Shown here: positions 47,854 to 57,635 of the stretch, piece after piece
How the letters are laid out: the number at the start of each line of letters is the position of its first letter
Numbering within the stretch: the first letter of the stretch is position 1
NCBI RefSeq assembly: GCF_000333895.2
Contig: NZ_ANFM02000024.1
Span: 1 to 64,000, forward strand
Direction of reading: 5' to 3'
DNA length: 64,000 nt
From: Grimontia indica
Lineage (GTDB): Bacteria; Pseudomonadota; Gammaproteobacteria; Enterobacterales; Vibrionaceae
Notes under the pieces: generated by a model
What the model saw: only the letters and a program-made list of their open reading frames with translations
Database searches by the model: none
What the model was told of the DNA's origin: nothing
Made by a program: the position numbers and the translations under genes

Positions 47854-49995
47854 ATGCGTTGGCGTAGTGCCCTTATACTGTGGCTGCTTCTCATGTTATT
47901 GCCCTTCCTCTCGATGGCTTCCCCTTGGCTGGAAGTGAGCGAGGAAGCAGCGTCATTGTTTCCCAGCGCAACCCGGATGAAAGCTTCGGAAGACGCGCTG
48001 CCTGTTACTGAGATCTACCAACTCGACCAACCCATCGGCTATGTGTTTGAAACCGATAACCTCACCAACTTTCCCGGTTTCTCTGGCGATACGATTAACC
48101 TGCGTGTAGGGCTTGATACCGAAGGGCGCATTGTGGGGCTGCTATTGCTCGGTCACCACGAACCGATTTTCCTGCACGGCCTTGGCGAAAAGCCGCTGAT
48201 TGACTTCATCAGCCAATATCAGGGGTTGTCGTTGAAACAACAGGTGCTGGTGGGCAGCGACCAACAACGTATCGCGAGTGATGATATCGCCTACTTTGAT
48301 GGTGTTACCAAGGCGACCGTGTCAGTGATGGTAGTGCATGACACCATCATCGCAGCGGCAAGGAAAGTGGCGCAGTCGCGGCTTTCCGGGTTCGGCTCAG
48401 CGACTCAGGCGATCTTGAATACGGAAAGCTATCGCCCGAAAACCCTAGAAGAACTGCGAAGCGAAGGCCTGCTGTTCCAATGGCAAATGAGGAGTGAAGA
48501 AGCTGAGGTTGCCCTTAACTCCTCACCGGGCAGAATTGCCGAGGCGAGAGAAGATAACGCAGACGAAGATGCGCCATTTTTGGATTTTACCTTTGCAGTT
48601 CTGAACCCCCCGCTGATAGGAAAAAATCTGCTGGGGGAGGAGGAATACGCCCGCGTTATGGCAACACTGGAGCCGGGTGAAGTGGCAGTGCTGGTGGGCT
48701 CTCGCGGTGGCTATCATCATGTGGCGGAAGACTTCGTGGCGGGCACCATTCCCCAGCGCCTGACTTTGAAGCAGGAAGCCAGCCCGCTCGCCCTTCGGGA
48801 TGCGGATTTGTACCATGCACAACCTCCTGAGTTTTCCGTTGCGCTGACACCATTCGAACGCATCCATATTTTTACCTTTTCAGACCAAAGTGGCTTCGAT
48901 CCTTCGCTTCCGATCACTGTTGGAATCAATGTTCAGGTGAAAAAGAATTTTCTGGAATCGGAAACAATCGCCGTTTCCACCGATTATTTACTCCCCAAAT
49001 CGGTGCAAACCCCGGTTGAGCCTCCGGAGAAACCTTTGCCGCTGTGGCAACGTATCTGGCTGGATAGAACGATAGAAATCAGCGTGTTAGCGGTATATCT
49101 GGTGTTGCTGACGGGGGCATTTGTATTCCAGCACAGGCTGGCCAAATTTGGCCAATACTTGACGCCAATAAGATTGGTATCTCTCTGTTTTATCGTTCTT
49201 TTTATTGGCTTTTATACCCAGGGGCAATTGTCGGTGGTGAACATCTACACTTTGCTGTTATCGCTCTGGCAAGGGTTTGATATCCAAGTCTTTTTACTTG
49301 ATCCCATGCTGTTTATTCTCTGGAGTTACGTGTTTATCAGCCTTTTTTTATGGGGAAGGGGACTTTTCTGTGGCTGGCTATGCCCGTTTGGCGCCATGCA
49401 GGAGCTGGTGGCAGCGGTGGCTGAGAAGCTTCGTATCCGGCAATGGAAGGTCGATGACGTGCTTCATAGCCGATTGATTTACCTGAAATATGGCGTGCTT
49501 TTGGTGCTGGTGGGAACGTCCTTTTACAGCCTCTCTTTAGCTGAAACCATGGCCGAAATTGAGCCCTTTAAAACGGCTGTCACCCTGATGTTTGAGCGCA
49601 GCGCCCCCTTTGTCATTTATGCGGTTTTACTGCTGCTGATCAGCGCCAAAATCCACAAGGCTTACTGTCGGTATTTGTGTCCTCTTGGAGCGGGTTTAGC
49701 AGTGCTTGGAAGGCTCAGGGTCTTCAGCTGGCTGACCCGAAGAAAAGAGTGTGGAAGCCCCTGTCGGCTTTGTGAAAAACACTGTGGGATCAACGCTATC
49801 CATAAAGATGGCGCGATAGATTATAACGAGTGTGTACAGTGTTTTGCCTGCCTGGCAATCATCAATGACAACACCCGTTGCGTGGCGGATAAATACGGCA
49901 AACGCAGACGTAAAACGAGGACCTCGGGCGAGGCGATTCCAGTTGCCATCTGTGACCCTTTGGTGGGCACTCAACAAGGCCCATCAGAGATATGA
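47854..49995 (+). CDS. NosR/NirI-like membrane flavo-iron-sulfur protein
   Basis: A 713-residue inner-membrane protein. It has a signal or first helix (about 5-22), a periplasmic FMN-binding domain (about 60-170), five or so further helices (about 410-620) and two cytoplasmic CxxxCP motifs (CGWLCPFG and CRYLCPLG). A C-terminal ferredoxin-like domain follows (CGSPCRLCEKHC and CVQCFAC). The motif DGVTKATVS (149-157) stands where NosR-type proteins attach FMN to Thr, with Lys in place of the usual Gly. This is the electron-transfer plan of NosR and NirI, but no nitrous-oxide genes are near. It sits between exaC and pqqA. Confidence 0.85.
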   Translation: MRWRSALILWLLLMLLPFLSMASPWLEVSEEAASLFPSATRMKASEDALPVTEIYQLDQPIGYVFETDNLTNFPGFSGDTINLRVGLDTEGRIVGLLLLGHHEPIFLHGLGEKPLIDFISQYQGLSLKQQVLVGSDQQRIASDDIAYFDGVTKATVSVMVVHDTIIAAARKVAQSRLSGFGSATQAILNTESYRPKTLEELRSEGLLFQWQMRSEEAEVALNSSPGRIAEAREDNADEDAPFLDFTFAVLNPPLIGKNLLGEEEYARVMATLEPGEVAVLVGSRGGYHHVAEDFVAGTIPQRLTLKQEASPLALRDADLYHAQPPEFSVALTPFERIHIFTFSDQSGFDPSLPITVGINVQVKKNFLESETIAVSTDYLLPKSVQTPVEPPEKPLPLWQRIWLDRTIEISVLAVYLVLLTGAFVFQHRLAKFGQYLTPIRLVSLCFIVLFIGFYTQGQLSVVNIYTLLLSLWQGFDIQVFLLDPMLFILWSYVFISLFLWGRGLFCGWLCPFGAMQELVAAVAEKLRIRQWKVDDVLHSRLIYLKYGVLLVLVGTSFYSLSLAETMAEIEPFKTAVTLMFERSAPFVIYAVLLLLISAKIHKAYCRYLCPLGAGLAVLGRLRVFSWLTRRKECGSPCRLCEKHCGINAIHKDGAIDYNECVQCFACLAIINDNTRCVADKYGKRRRKTRTSGEAIPVAICDPLVGTQQGPSEI

Positions 49996-50114
49996 AATCA
50001 GTGTCTTAGATGAGAGAAATCATCACAAAGTAGGATTGGTAGATCCGGCGCTTATGCTTAGGCTAAATCAGGAGGCAAGTTGTGCCTCGAAGTATCGGTA
50101 CAAGGAGCGACAGT

Positions 50115-50186
50115 ATGTGGAAGAAACCAAGCTACACAGAACTCAGACTCGGTTTTGAAGTAACCCTTTACATCAGTAACCGTTAA
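50115..50186 (+). CDS. pqqA: PQQ precursor peptide PqqA
   Basis: PqqA is the ribosomal peptide whose Glu and Tyr side chains become PQQ. The 23-residue product [19 protein letters not shown] (then ISNR) carries the conserved E-V-T-L-Y motif with Glu15 and Tyr19. AAGGAG at 50102-50107 stands 7 bases upstream. A small GAGGCA/TGCCTC hairpin lies in the leader (50072-50088). It is easily missed by gene finders because of its size. pqqB follows 100 bases later behind a hairpin. Confidence 0.95.
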   Translation: MWKKPSYTELRLGFEVTLYISNR

Positions 50187-50195
50187 GTAGCTGAC

Positions 50196-50241
50196 AAACG
50201 GGATGCACCTTCGCTGATTCACAGAGGTGCATCCCGTTTTT
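50196..50241 (+). terminator. attenuator-like hairpin between pqqA and pqqB
   Basis: AAACGGGATGCACCT at 50196-50210 pairs perfectly with AGGTGCATCCCGTTT at 50225-50239, ending in five Ts. A partial terminator here would give much more pqqA than pqqBCDE transcript, as is reported for pqq operons in other bacteria. Confidence 0.82.
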
Positions 50242-50288
50242 AATTCCCTGCTGTTTGTCGACAGGATAGCAATCGACGAGGTGAATGG

Positions 50289-51206
50289 ATGCAAATTGTT
50301 GTATTAGGTTCAGCCGCCGGAGGCGGATTTCCCCAGTGGAATTGTCATTGTCGTATGTGCCAGTCGGTGCGAAACGGTACCAGTCGTGCTGAGCCACGCA
50401 CCCAATCTTCTATTGCTGTGAGCGATGATGGTGAACATTGGGTGGTGATTAATGCTTCCCCCGATATCCGTCAACAAATCAATGCATCGCCGCAACTCGC
50501 GAAAGCAGATGGAGCTAGAGGCTCTGCCATTAGCGCTGTGGTGGTCACAGATGCACAGATTGACCACACGACCGGATTGCTCATTCTTCGCGAAGGATTA
50601 CCACTCGAGCTTTACTGCACCCCTGAAGTCGCAGAAGAGCTCAGTACCAGCTATCCGATTTTGTCGATGATGAAGCATTGGGAAGGGGGTTACCAAACCT
50701 GTACCGTCGATATCCATTCGCAGGAAGGCTGGCGAATTCCTTCTGTGCCGAATCTCGAATTCCATCCGATTTCCCTGTCATCCAATGCGCCGCCTTTTTC
50801 GCCTTACCGCAACCGCCCGCGCCCCGGAGACAACATTGGCCTCAAGATTGTCGATACCCGCACTGGTGCCACTCTCTTTTACGCACCCGGTCTGGGCGCG
50901 CCGGAAGATGCTGTGCTGGCAGCCATGCGCGATGCCGATTGCGTGATGATGGACGGCACGCTCTGGACGGACGATGAAATGATCCGCGAAGGGCTTGGCA
51001 CCTCTCTGGGTTCGGAAATGGGCCATCTTTCAGTCTCTGGCGACGACGGCATGTTGGCGCTGATGGAAGACTTTACTAAGCCGCGCAAGGTGCTTATCCA
51101 TATCAATAATACCAACCCCATTCTGGATCCTGATTCGCCGCAGCATCAGGCGGTGCTGGACGCCGGAGTGGAAATTGCCTTCGACGGCATGACGATTGAG
51201 ATTTGA
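50289..51206 (+). CDS. pqqB: PQQ biosynthesis protein PqqB
   Basis: PqqB is a metallo-beta-lactamase-fold protein that hydroxylates the tyrosine part of the diamino-acid intermediate. The 305-residue sequence has the N-terminal [19 protein letters not shown] followed by HCRMC, and the metal-binding loop [20 protein letters not shown] stands before the ATG. Its end overlaps the longer reading of pqqC, whose better start is 14 bases after the stop. Confidence 0.95.
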   Translation: MQIVVLGSAAGGGFPQWNCHCRMCQSVRNGTSRAEPRTQSSIAVSDDGEHWVVINASPDIRQQINASPQLAKADGARGSAISAVVVTDAQIDHTTGLLILREGLPLELYCTPEVAEELSTSYPILSMMKHWEGGYQTCTVDIHSQEGWRIPSVPNLEFHPISLSSNAPPFSPYRNRPRPGDNIGLKIVDTRTGATLFYAPGLGAPEDAVLAAMRDADCVMMDGTLWTDDEMIREGLGTSLGSEMGHLSVSGDDGMLALMEDFTKPRKVLIHINNTNPILDPDSPQHQAVLDAGVEIAFDGMTIEI

Positions 51207-51220
51207 TTCAGGGAGGCGCC

Positions 51221-51979
51221 ATGGCACAGCCAATGACACGTGATGAATTCCAACAGGCACTGCTCGCCAAAGGGCAGTACTACCACATTCACCATCCCTT
51301 CCATCAAGCCATGTATGCGGGCAAGTGCACCAAAGCGCAAATCCGCGCCTGGGTAGCAAACCGCTTTTATTACCAGACCTCTATTCCGGTGAAGGACGCC
51401 GCCATTATGGCGAACTGCCGTGACCCAGAAATTCGTCGTGAATGGGTGCAGCGCATCCTCGATCACGACGGTCATAAGAGTCTGGATTGCAAATGGGGTG
51501 GAATCGAAGCCTGGTTGCGTTTGGCCGAATCCGTTGGTCTGGATAGACAAGAAGTACTCGATGAAAAATGGGTGCTGCCGGGCGTACGCTTTGCGGTGGA
51601 TGCGTATGTGAATTTTGCCCGCCGGGCCACCTGGCAGGAGGCAGCCTGCTCATCACTGACCGAGCTGTTCGCACCGGAAATTCACCAGTCGCGCCTCGAT
51701 TCTTGGCCAAATCACTATGCCTGGATTGACCCGGAGGGGCTGACCTATTTCCGCCAGCGTCTCAGTCAGGCCCGCCGTGATGTGGAGCACGGCTTGTCCA
51801 TTACACTCGATCATTTCCAGACGGCTGAGCAACAGGCTCAGGCGCTGAATATTCTGCAATTTAAACTCGATATCCTTTGGTCGCTGCTCGATGCCATCAG
51901 CATGGCATACGAATTTGAGCGTCCACCTTATGTTGGCATTACCGACAAACCTGTCTGGCACCACGCGCTCGACAGATAA
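51221..51979 (+). CDS. pqqC: pyrroloquinoline-quinone synthase PqqC
   Basis: PqqC is a cofactor-free oxidase that catalyses the last eight-electron oxidation and ring closure to PQQ. The start at 51221 has a GGGAGG site and gives 252 residues beginning [18 protein letters not shown]. The all-helical family motifs [16 protein letters not shown] and [19 protein letters not shown] are intact. It belongs to pqqABCDE. Confidence 0.95.
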   Translation: MAQPMTRDEFQQALLAKGQYYHIHHPFHQAMYAGKCTKAQIRAWVANRFYYQTSIPVKDAAIMANCRDPEIRREWVQRILDHDGHKSLDCKWGGIEAWLRLAESVGLDRQEVLDEKWVLPGVRFAVDAYVNFARRATWQEAACSSLTELFAPEIHQSRLDSWPNHYAWIDPEGLTYFRQRLSQARRDVEHGLSITLDHFQTAEQQAQALNILQFKLDILWSLLDAISMAYEFERPPYVGITDKPVWHHALDR

Positions 51980-52005
51980 CAATTAAAACAAAGAAGGGAG
52001 GCGAC

Positions 52006-52272
52006 ATGAACAGCGATACCGTCTATCAGCGTAACAGCATGTTCCGTATGCAGTTTGAAAAAGCGCAGGACTGCCACGTACTGCTCTACCCAGAAGGAAT
52101 GGTGAAATTGAGCGAAAGCGCCGCTGAGATTCTGATGCAGTTTGACGCACCAAGCTCAATTGAGGCAGTGATCTCACGTCTGGAAGAAAAGTTTCCTGGA
52201 GTGGATTTGGCTGATGATGTGAACGAGTTCGTGGAGGTCGCCCGTGACAAAAAATGGCTCGAAGCCTGTTAA
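52006..52272 (+). CDS. pqqD: PqqA-binding chaperone PqqD
   Basis: PqqD binds the PqqA peptide and presents it to PqqE; this fold is the founding RiPP recognition element. The 88-residue protein has the expected three-strand, three-helix pattern, with [23 protein letters not shown]. It overlaps the start of pqqE by 29 bases, so translation is coupled. Confidence 0.92.
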   Translation: MNSDTVYQRNSMFRMQFEKAQDCHVLLYPEGMVKLSESAAEILMQFDAPSSIEAVISRLEEKFPGVDLADDVNEFVEVARDKKWLEAC

Positions 52273-53374
52273 TCCGCCGCTCTGGCTGTTGGCGGAGCTG
52301 ACCTATCGCTGCCCGCTGCATTGCGCCTATTGTGCCAACCCGCTGAATCTCGGCGATCCGGACGACGAGTTGTCTACCGATGACTGGTTCCGCGTGCTGG
52401 AAGAAGGTCGGGAGCTGGGTGCGGTTCAGCTTGGCTTTTCCGGTGGCGAACCTTTGATGCGCAAAGATTTGGAACAATTGGTCGCCCACGCCAAAGGGCT
52501 GGGCTACTACACCAACCTGATCACCTCTGCGGTCGGACTCAATGAGAAGCGGATTCTCGCACTGAAAGAAGCAGGGCTTGATCATATCCAAATCAGTTTT
52601 CAGTCGGCCGACCCGGATTTAAGCGATGCGATAGCCGGGAAGCGTCACGCTTTCGAGCACAAAAAAAACATGTTCAAAGCCGTCAAAGACAACGGTTTTC
52701 CCATGGTAATGAACGTGGTGATCACCCGCCAGAACATTGACTCAATTGAAGCGATTATGGCGCTTGCGATTGAGCTGGAAGCGGACTTCGTTGAGCTGGC
52801 CACCTCGCAATATTATGGCTGGGCGCTGCATAACCGCGATGCGCTGCTGCCATCCCAATCCCAGATTGAAGAAGCCGAAGCTAAGGTGAACGCGCTTCGC
52901 GACAGTCAAAACGGCGTGGGACCCAAATTCATCTTCGTCACGCCGGATTACCATGAATCCCGTCCCAAGCCTTGCATGAGCGGTTGGGGGAACATTTTCC
53001 TCAACATTGCGCCGGATGGGAAAGCACTGCCTTGCCACAGTGCGGCGATGTTGGATTTGCCTCATCCAAACGTGAAGGAACACTCACTTTCCTACATTTG
53101 GAATGAATCAGAGAGCTTTAATCACTTCCGCGGATTTGACTGGATGCGGGAACCTTGCCGAAGCTGTAATGAGAAGGAAAAAGACTTTGGTGGTTGTCGT
53201 TGTCAGGCCATGTTGCTGACCGGAGACCCGACCAATGCCGATCCTGTTTGCAGTAAATCTCCGCATCATCATGTGATTGAGGAAGCTGTGGCGAAAGCCA
53301 ATCAGGGTTGTCACAGCGCCGCCTTGGCGAGAACCGTGAAGAACAGCCAGATGATTCTGTCCGTCAAACCTTGA
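52244..53374 (+). CDS. pqqE: PqqA radical SAM cross-linking enzyme PqqE
   Basis: PqqE forms the carbon-carbon bond between the Glu and Tyr side chains of PqqA. The 376-residue protein starts at a GTG behind GGAGG. The radical SAM cluster cysteines are 23, 27 and 30 (CPLHCAYC). A SPASM domain follows with auxiliary cluster cysteines in [29 protein letters not shown] and [10 protein letters not shown]. It overlaps pqqD. Confidence 0.95.
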   Translation: MTKNGSKPVNPPLWLLAELTYRCPLHCAYCANPLNLGDPDDELSTDDWFRVLEEGRELGAVQLGFSGGEPLMRKDLEQLVAHAKGLGYYTNLITSAVGLNEKRILALKEAGLDHIQISFQSADPDLSDAIAGKRHAFEHKKNMFKAVKDNGFPMVMNVVITRQNIDSIEAIMALAIELEADFVELATSQYYGWALHNRDALLPSQSQIEEAEAKVNALRDSQNGVGPKFIFVTPDYHESRPKPCMSGWGNIFLNIAPDGKALPCHSAAMLDLPHPNVKEHSLSYIWNESESFNHFRGFDWMREPCRSCNEKEKDFGGCRCQAMLLTGDPTNADPVCSKSPHHHVIEEAVAKANQGCHSAALARTVKNSQMILSVKP

Positions 53375-53406
53375 TGTTTGATGAATAAAGTGAGTAAGGA
53401 GCCGCA

Positions 53407-55437
53407 ATGGCGAAACCGCATCCTGCTGCGCCGGACTGGCTGCTGTTGCCGCCAGATGAACAGCAACTGGAAACAGGCTGGGTCGGGTATCGTCATGTCA
53501 GCGGCGCCTTGCATTGGCATCATGCTGCCTCAGAAGAAGACAGATTAAGCGCCGCGATTGTGTTTCCAACCCCCGTGGATGATGACAGCGGGATAACTCA
53601 TGCACTCGAACACATGGTGCTTCGCGGTTCCGCCCGCTATCCCGAGCCGGATACTTTCCTGACCCTTCGTGCAGAACTGGCCTTGCTCGAATTTAACGCC
53701 ACCACCCAGAAAGAAAGCACCCGATTTCACCTGACCGGATATGACCCACACTCAGTGCTGCGGGGCATCGGGTTCATGGCGGACTCTGTGTTGGCACCGC
53801 AGTTAGCGGATGATGATTTTGACGATGAAATCGTGCGGGAGAGTGGCGATAACTTTGAAGGAGCACTGTATCGGGAGCTTGGCGAGTACATGCGCCATGA
53901 GCGTTTCCAACAATCTACAGAACAGGCGGCAATGAGTGAGCCCCGAGCGCCGCTTTATGGCGGCATGCCAGAAACCGTGCCGCTGTTGGGCATCAATGAT
54001 CTTCGCCGCTATCACAACCATTACTATCGGCCGGAATCTATGGTGATCCTCACCTCTGGCAACTGGCCCATGGTGGCGCTTTGGCGGCAAATCTCTAAAT
54101 CCCTCAGCAACGTTGGAAAGCCACTGCCGACGGATGTACCTGAGTTATCGCTTCAGGCTAATGTGGCTTCAGAAAATCATGCTTTCGTTGAAACACTTTC
54201 CTATTCGCCCCATTGGGCGGCGGCGCTTTACCCAACGCTTTGCTCGCTGAGAAACCAGCAAATAATGAAAGCGCACGGTGCAGCGCTTTTGCCGCTGATC
54301 ACCGATTTTCAGCCGGTGCCAGCATTACGTTTTAGGTTGGATGACAATGCCGATCTCGAAGCGCTACATCGCCATGTTGAAGAGGTGGCAAAGCGCATGC
54401 CTTCACGGCGTGTTAACTGGCAATCCGGCTATTTCTCCCTGCAACAGGGACGGGACATGGTGCGTCGCTGGGGAGATGGACTGCAGCGTCTCTACCATGA
54501 TTTTTCGGTGACGCCATTTGCTCCGCCTTTCCTCAAAGGCGATGTCAGTGAACCGCTGCTCGAAGATACGCAGCTTTCTATAGCCAATGCCGAATGGCTT
54601 TCGCCTTGCAAACCATTAACGCGGATGGCGATCCTCTGTCGCTGTAACGCGCGTGATGAGGACACCAAAGCATCGCTGGAACGCTGGCTTATCCTTTGCC
54701 AACAGCGCACTTTGCGCTGGGCCTGGATGCAGGGCCAGCCTGTATTGGGCAGTATGGGGGAATGGCATTGTGCCAATGCACTGGTGCTCGGATATACAGT
54801 GGACCTGCCCCTTGAGCAGGTTAATACGCTTCGTCATTTCTGGCATAACCACTTAAGCGCGGATGAAATCAATGTGCTGGACGGCGAATGGCAGCACACC
54901 CAAAATGGCATTGAGTTTTACGTCACGCAAAGCACACCGGTCTTTCGTGCTGGTAGCATCATGGCGAGTCATAAAGACGAAGAGGGCGCCATGCACGTGA
55001 CGCTTTCGTTTCCTCACACCGTGGAAGCGGGAGACATTGCGACCTTTGGTCAGGCAGTGATGGCAAGTGAGATGGTGAAAAAGCGCCGTCTCGGCGGGCG
55101 TTGCTACAGCTTTGGGGTGTCGATTGATTTGATGACTTACGAGCTTGCTTTCGATACGGTGGCAGACAGCGATCCCAGTGTCAGTTTTGTCGCTTTGCTC
55201 AATGCGATGGAAGGGCTGACAAAGCCTATGGAAAATAGTGAGTTGGAAAAGCGCTGTCAGGGTGGATTAGGGCTGGTGTCAGCCCGTTACCGGAAATCCC
55301 ATGCCCGCTTCCACACCGCGCTACTGGGCACGGTTGGACAGCCAAGCGCTGTGGATTTCACTGTCGTCACACCCACCAGTCTGGCCGACATTGCCACTAA
55401 TGTACTAACCGCGCTTAAACATCCCACCGTGCACTGA
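53407..55437 (+). CDS. M16 zinc peptidase, probable PQQ-processing protease
   Basis: A 676-residue cytoplasmic peptidase of family M16. The inverted zinc site is HALEH (His65, Glu68, His69) and the third ligand is Glu145, 76 residues later, as the family requires. The surrounding GITHALEHMVLRGSARYP is closer to presequence proteases (M16C) than to classical PqqF. Its place 32 bases after pqqE suggests that it cuts cross-linked PqqA. At 676 residues it is shorter than PreP (about 970) and PqqF (about 760). It meets erbR tail to tail. Confidence 0.8.
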   Translation: MAKPHPAAPDWLLLPPDEQQLETGWVGYRHVSGALHWHHAASEEDRLSAAIVFPTPVDDDSGITHALEHMVLRGSARYPEPDTFLTLRAELALLEFNATTQKESTRFHLTGYDPHSVLRGIGFMADSVLAPQLADDDFDDEIVRESGDNFEGALYRELGEYMRHERFQQSTEQAAMSEPRAPLYGGMPETVPLLGINDLRRYHNHYYRPESMVILTSGNWPMVALWRQISKSLSNVGKPLPTDVPELSLQANVASENHAFVETLSYSPHWAAALYPTLCSLRNQQIMKAHGAALLPLITDFQPVPALRFRLDDNADLEALHRHVEEVAKRMPSRRVNWQSGYFSLQQGRDMVRRWGDGLQRLYHDFSVTPFAPPFLKGDVSEPLLEDTQLSIANAEWLSPCKPLTRMAILCRCNARDEDTKASLERWLILCQQRTLRWAWMQGQPVLGSMGEWHCANALVLGYTVDLPLEQVNTLRHFWHNHLSADEINVLDGEWQHTQNGIEFYVTQSTPVFRAGSIMASHKDEEGAMHVTLSFPHTVEAGDIATFGQAVMASEMVKKRRLGGRCYSFGVSIDLMTYELAFDTVADSDPSVSFVALLNAMEGLTKPMENSELEKRCQGGLGLVSARYRKSHARFHTALLGTVGQPSAVDFTVVTPTSLADIATNVLTALKHPTVH

Positions 55438-55448
55438 TGCCTTGAGTG

Positions 55449-56117
55449 TCAGCGCTTCAGATATCGGTCAAAGTCGATATTGGTGACTCCGACAACGGCC
55501 TGGATTCGGTTGTGTACACCAAGCTTTTTCAAAATCGCCGAGACGTGCGACTTCACCGTGGTTTCGGAGATATTCAGATCGTAGGCAATCTGCTTATTCG
55601 CTGCGCCCTGTGCCATGGACTTCAACACCAGTAATTGGCGACGTGTGAGGGTATGGAGCATTTCTGGCGAGAATTGCGGCTCTTCTTTACGTCGATGCGA
55701 GCCTTCACTCTCTCCTTCAGCACGGATGATATCGGCAGGCAAATACACATGCCCATCCAGGATCTGCTCGAACGCTTCCCGCATTTTTTCGCGGGGGGCG
55801 CTTTTAGCGATAAACCCGACTGCGCCATAGGCGATGGTTTGCAGAATAATTTGTTTGTTGGTTTCGGCGGAAATAATGGCAACGGGGATGGTGGGGTGTT
55901 GGTTTCGAAGCTCAAGCAACCCTTTTAGCCCTGCCATGCCGGGCATGTTCAGATCTAGGAGGATAAGGTCAAGATCCGGGTTTTCTTCAGCCACATCCAG
56001 TGTACGTTCAATGTCTTCAGACTGCAGGATTTCACACTCTTCGAAACGTCCGCGTATCACCGCAATTAAGGCATCGCGAAACAGCGGGTGGTCGTCTGCA
56101 ACGAGAAATTTGTACAT
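55449..56117 (-). CDS. LuxR-type response regulator, ErbR/AgmR/ExaE-like
   Basis: A 222-residue response regulator: receiver domain (about 1-120; phosphorylated Asp55 in [10 protein letters not shown], with Asp8-Asp9), then a LuxR-type helix-turn-helix (about 155-215, [36 protein letters not shown]). It resembles ErbR/AgmR, which controls ethanol oxidation and pqq genes in Pseudomonas. It is divergent from the nosP-nahK pair. The cognate kinase may be the NahK-type protein, but this is not certain. Confidence 0.85.
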   Translation of the reverse strand: MYKFLVADDHPLFRDALIAVIRGRFEECEILQSEDIERTLDVAEENPDLDLILLDLNMPGMAGLKGLLELRNQHPTIPVAIISAETNKQIILQTIAYGAVGFIAKSAPREKMREAFEQILDGHVYLPADIIRAEGESEGSHRRKEEPQFSPEMLHTLTRRQLLVLKSMAQGAANKQIAYDLNISETTVKSHVSAILKKLGVHNRIQAVVGVTNIDFDRYLKR

Positions 56118-56429
56118 GATTCAATCCTTTTTAATACTGCAAACACCGTCATCCCAACGGGTGTCACATCAAAAATGACCCTTTAAGGCGTCACTAAAAT
56201 AGCCACTTTGTCCCTAAGGTATTGCGTGCTATTCAGTGTAGTGACCCTGATTCCATTTGTGTTGGTCGAGGTGTCACAATCTTGAAACTTTTGACATGCA
56301 AAGTTTGCAATTTTGTAAATATCCTTCCTAAGTATGACGTTACTCCGACCTGCGAGCGATTAAACTTAAGTCATATGCCCAGCGATCAATAGGCATGCTA
56401 AGTTGTCTTAAAAGTGAGCAGGAGAGCCC
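56118..56429. promoter_or_regulatory. divergent regulatory region between erbR-like and nosP
   Basis: This 312-base gap contains no gene. GGTGTCACA occurs twice (about 56160 and 56270), and TGACCC lies close to the first copy. These are possible operator elements. The site CAGGAGAGCCC precedes nosP. No NsrR-like site was seen. Confidence 0.4.
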
Positions 56430-57632
56430 ATGGCAGCACTTCAACCTTCCGCACAACACCGTGCGATATTCAGCGCGGCGACATATCAGCTTGACGCCAC
56501 CAAAGCGGCGCGTGAGCTGGCGATGCAGCTTGATGATGAAGATATCGGCTTTGTGCTTTTCTTCTGCTCCGCCGCGTATGATTTGGAGGCACTTGGTCGC
56601 GAGATGAATCAAGCCTTCTCAAATTGCGAAGTGATGGGCTGTACCACGGCGGGCGAATTGATGCCGTCCGGCTATGCCAAGAGCAGCATCAGTGCGCTGG
56701 GCTTTTCGCAGCGTGACTTCAAGGTCAGTGGGCAGCGGGTTTCACTCGACGGGTTTGACCTGCAATCTGCGCAGCTTTGCGTTAGTGATTTGATGGATGC
56801 CTGCCAGCAAGATCTCAAAGCGCCGATCAATACCAATACTTTCGTCTTAACCCTGATTGATGGTCTCTCACCGAACGAAGAGCGTTTTCTGGTGACCTTG
56901 GATACCGCCCTTGGCCGGTTGCCGCATTTCGGCGGTTCAGCTGGGGATGACATCAATCTCGCCAATACCCATGTCTACAGCGACGGGGCGTTTCACAGCG
57001 AATCTGCGATAGTGGTGATGTTCAACACCCACTGTCCGTTTGAAGTCTTTACCACCCACCATATTGAAAGTCTGGATAGCAAACTGGTCGTGACCGACGC
57101 TGACTGTACTGCCCGCCGGGTGCATGAATTCAATGCTGAGCCTGCTGCCGAAGTCTATGCCCGTGAAGCGGGAATCTCGCTGGAAGATTTGCGTCCTGAA
57201 ATCTATGCCCTTCATCCGCTAGCTGTACTGATCGGCGACCAGTATTACGTCCGCTCTATCCAGAAAGTGAACGAGGATTTGAGTCTCGATTTCTACTGTG
57301 CAGTCGACGATGGGATTGTGGTGACAGCCATGCGTCCCGGCGATTTGTTTGCCGATATGGAGGCCAAACTCTCCGCGATTCAGTCCCGTATTGGCGAGCC
57401 GGAACTTACACTGGCCTGTGACTGCTTCCTGCGCCGTCTGGAGATTGAACAGAAGATGATGCGCGACAAAGCCAAGATGATGTTCCGCCGATTCAGTTTC
57501 GTTGGCTTTAACACCTATGGTGAGCAGCTCAATGGTATTCACATGAACCAGACACTGACAGGGGTGATGATTGGCAAACCGCCTGCTCATCCGCCGGAAA
57601 TGCCGGTGACGGTCGACCTTAAGGCGGGGTAG
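56430..57632 (+). CDS. FIST-domain sensor, NosP-like (nitric oxide sensing)
   Basis: A 400-residue protein with FIST_N (about 30-220) and FIST_C (about 225-370) domains and no signal peptide. The nearest known layout is NosP (PA1975), a haem-binding nitric oxide sensor, next to the kinase NahK (PA1976) in Pseudomonas aeruginosa. The kinase gene here starts three bases after this stop, so the pair is probably one signalling unit. Haem binding is inferred from family and context, not seen. Confidence 0.8.
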   Translation: MAALQPSAQHRAIFSAATYQLDATKAARELAMQLDDEDIGFVLFFCSAAYDLEALGREMNQAFSNCEVMGCTTAGELMPSGYAKSSISALGFSQRDFKVSGQRVSLDGFDLQSAQLCVSDLMDACQQDLKAPINTNTFVLTLIDGLSPNEERFLVTLDTALGRLPHFGGSAGDDINLANTHVYSDGAFHSESAIVVMFNTHCPFEVFTTHHIESLDSKLVVTDADCTARRVHEFNAEPAAEVYAREAGISLEDLRPEIYALHPLAVLIGDQYYVRSIQKVNEDLSLDFYCAVDDGIVVTAMRPGDLFADMEAKLSAIQSRIGEPELTLACDCFLRRLEIEQKMMRDKAKMMFRRFSFVGFNTYGEQLNGIHMNQTLTGVMIGKPPAHPPEMPVTVDLKAG

Positions 57633-57635
57633 TCA

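Noticed and set aside
47854-49995. Calling the NosR-like protein a true nosR
   Set aside because: No nosZDFYL genes are present and the flavinylation motif deviates; only the architecture is shared.
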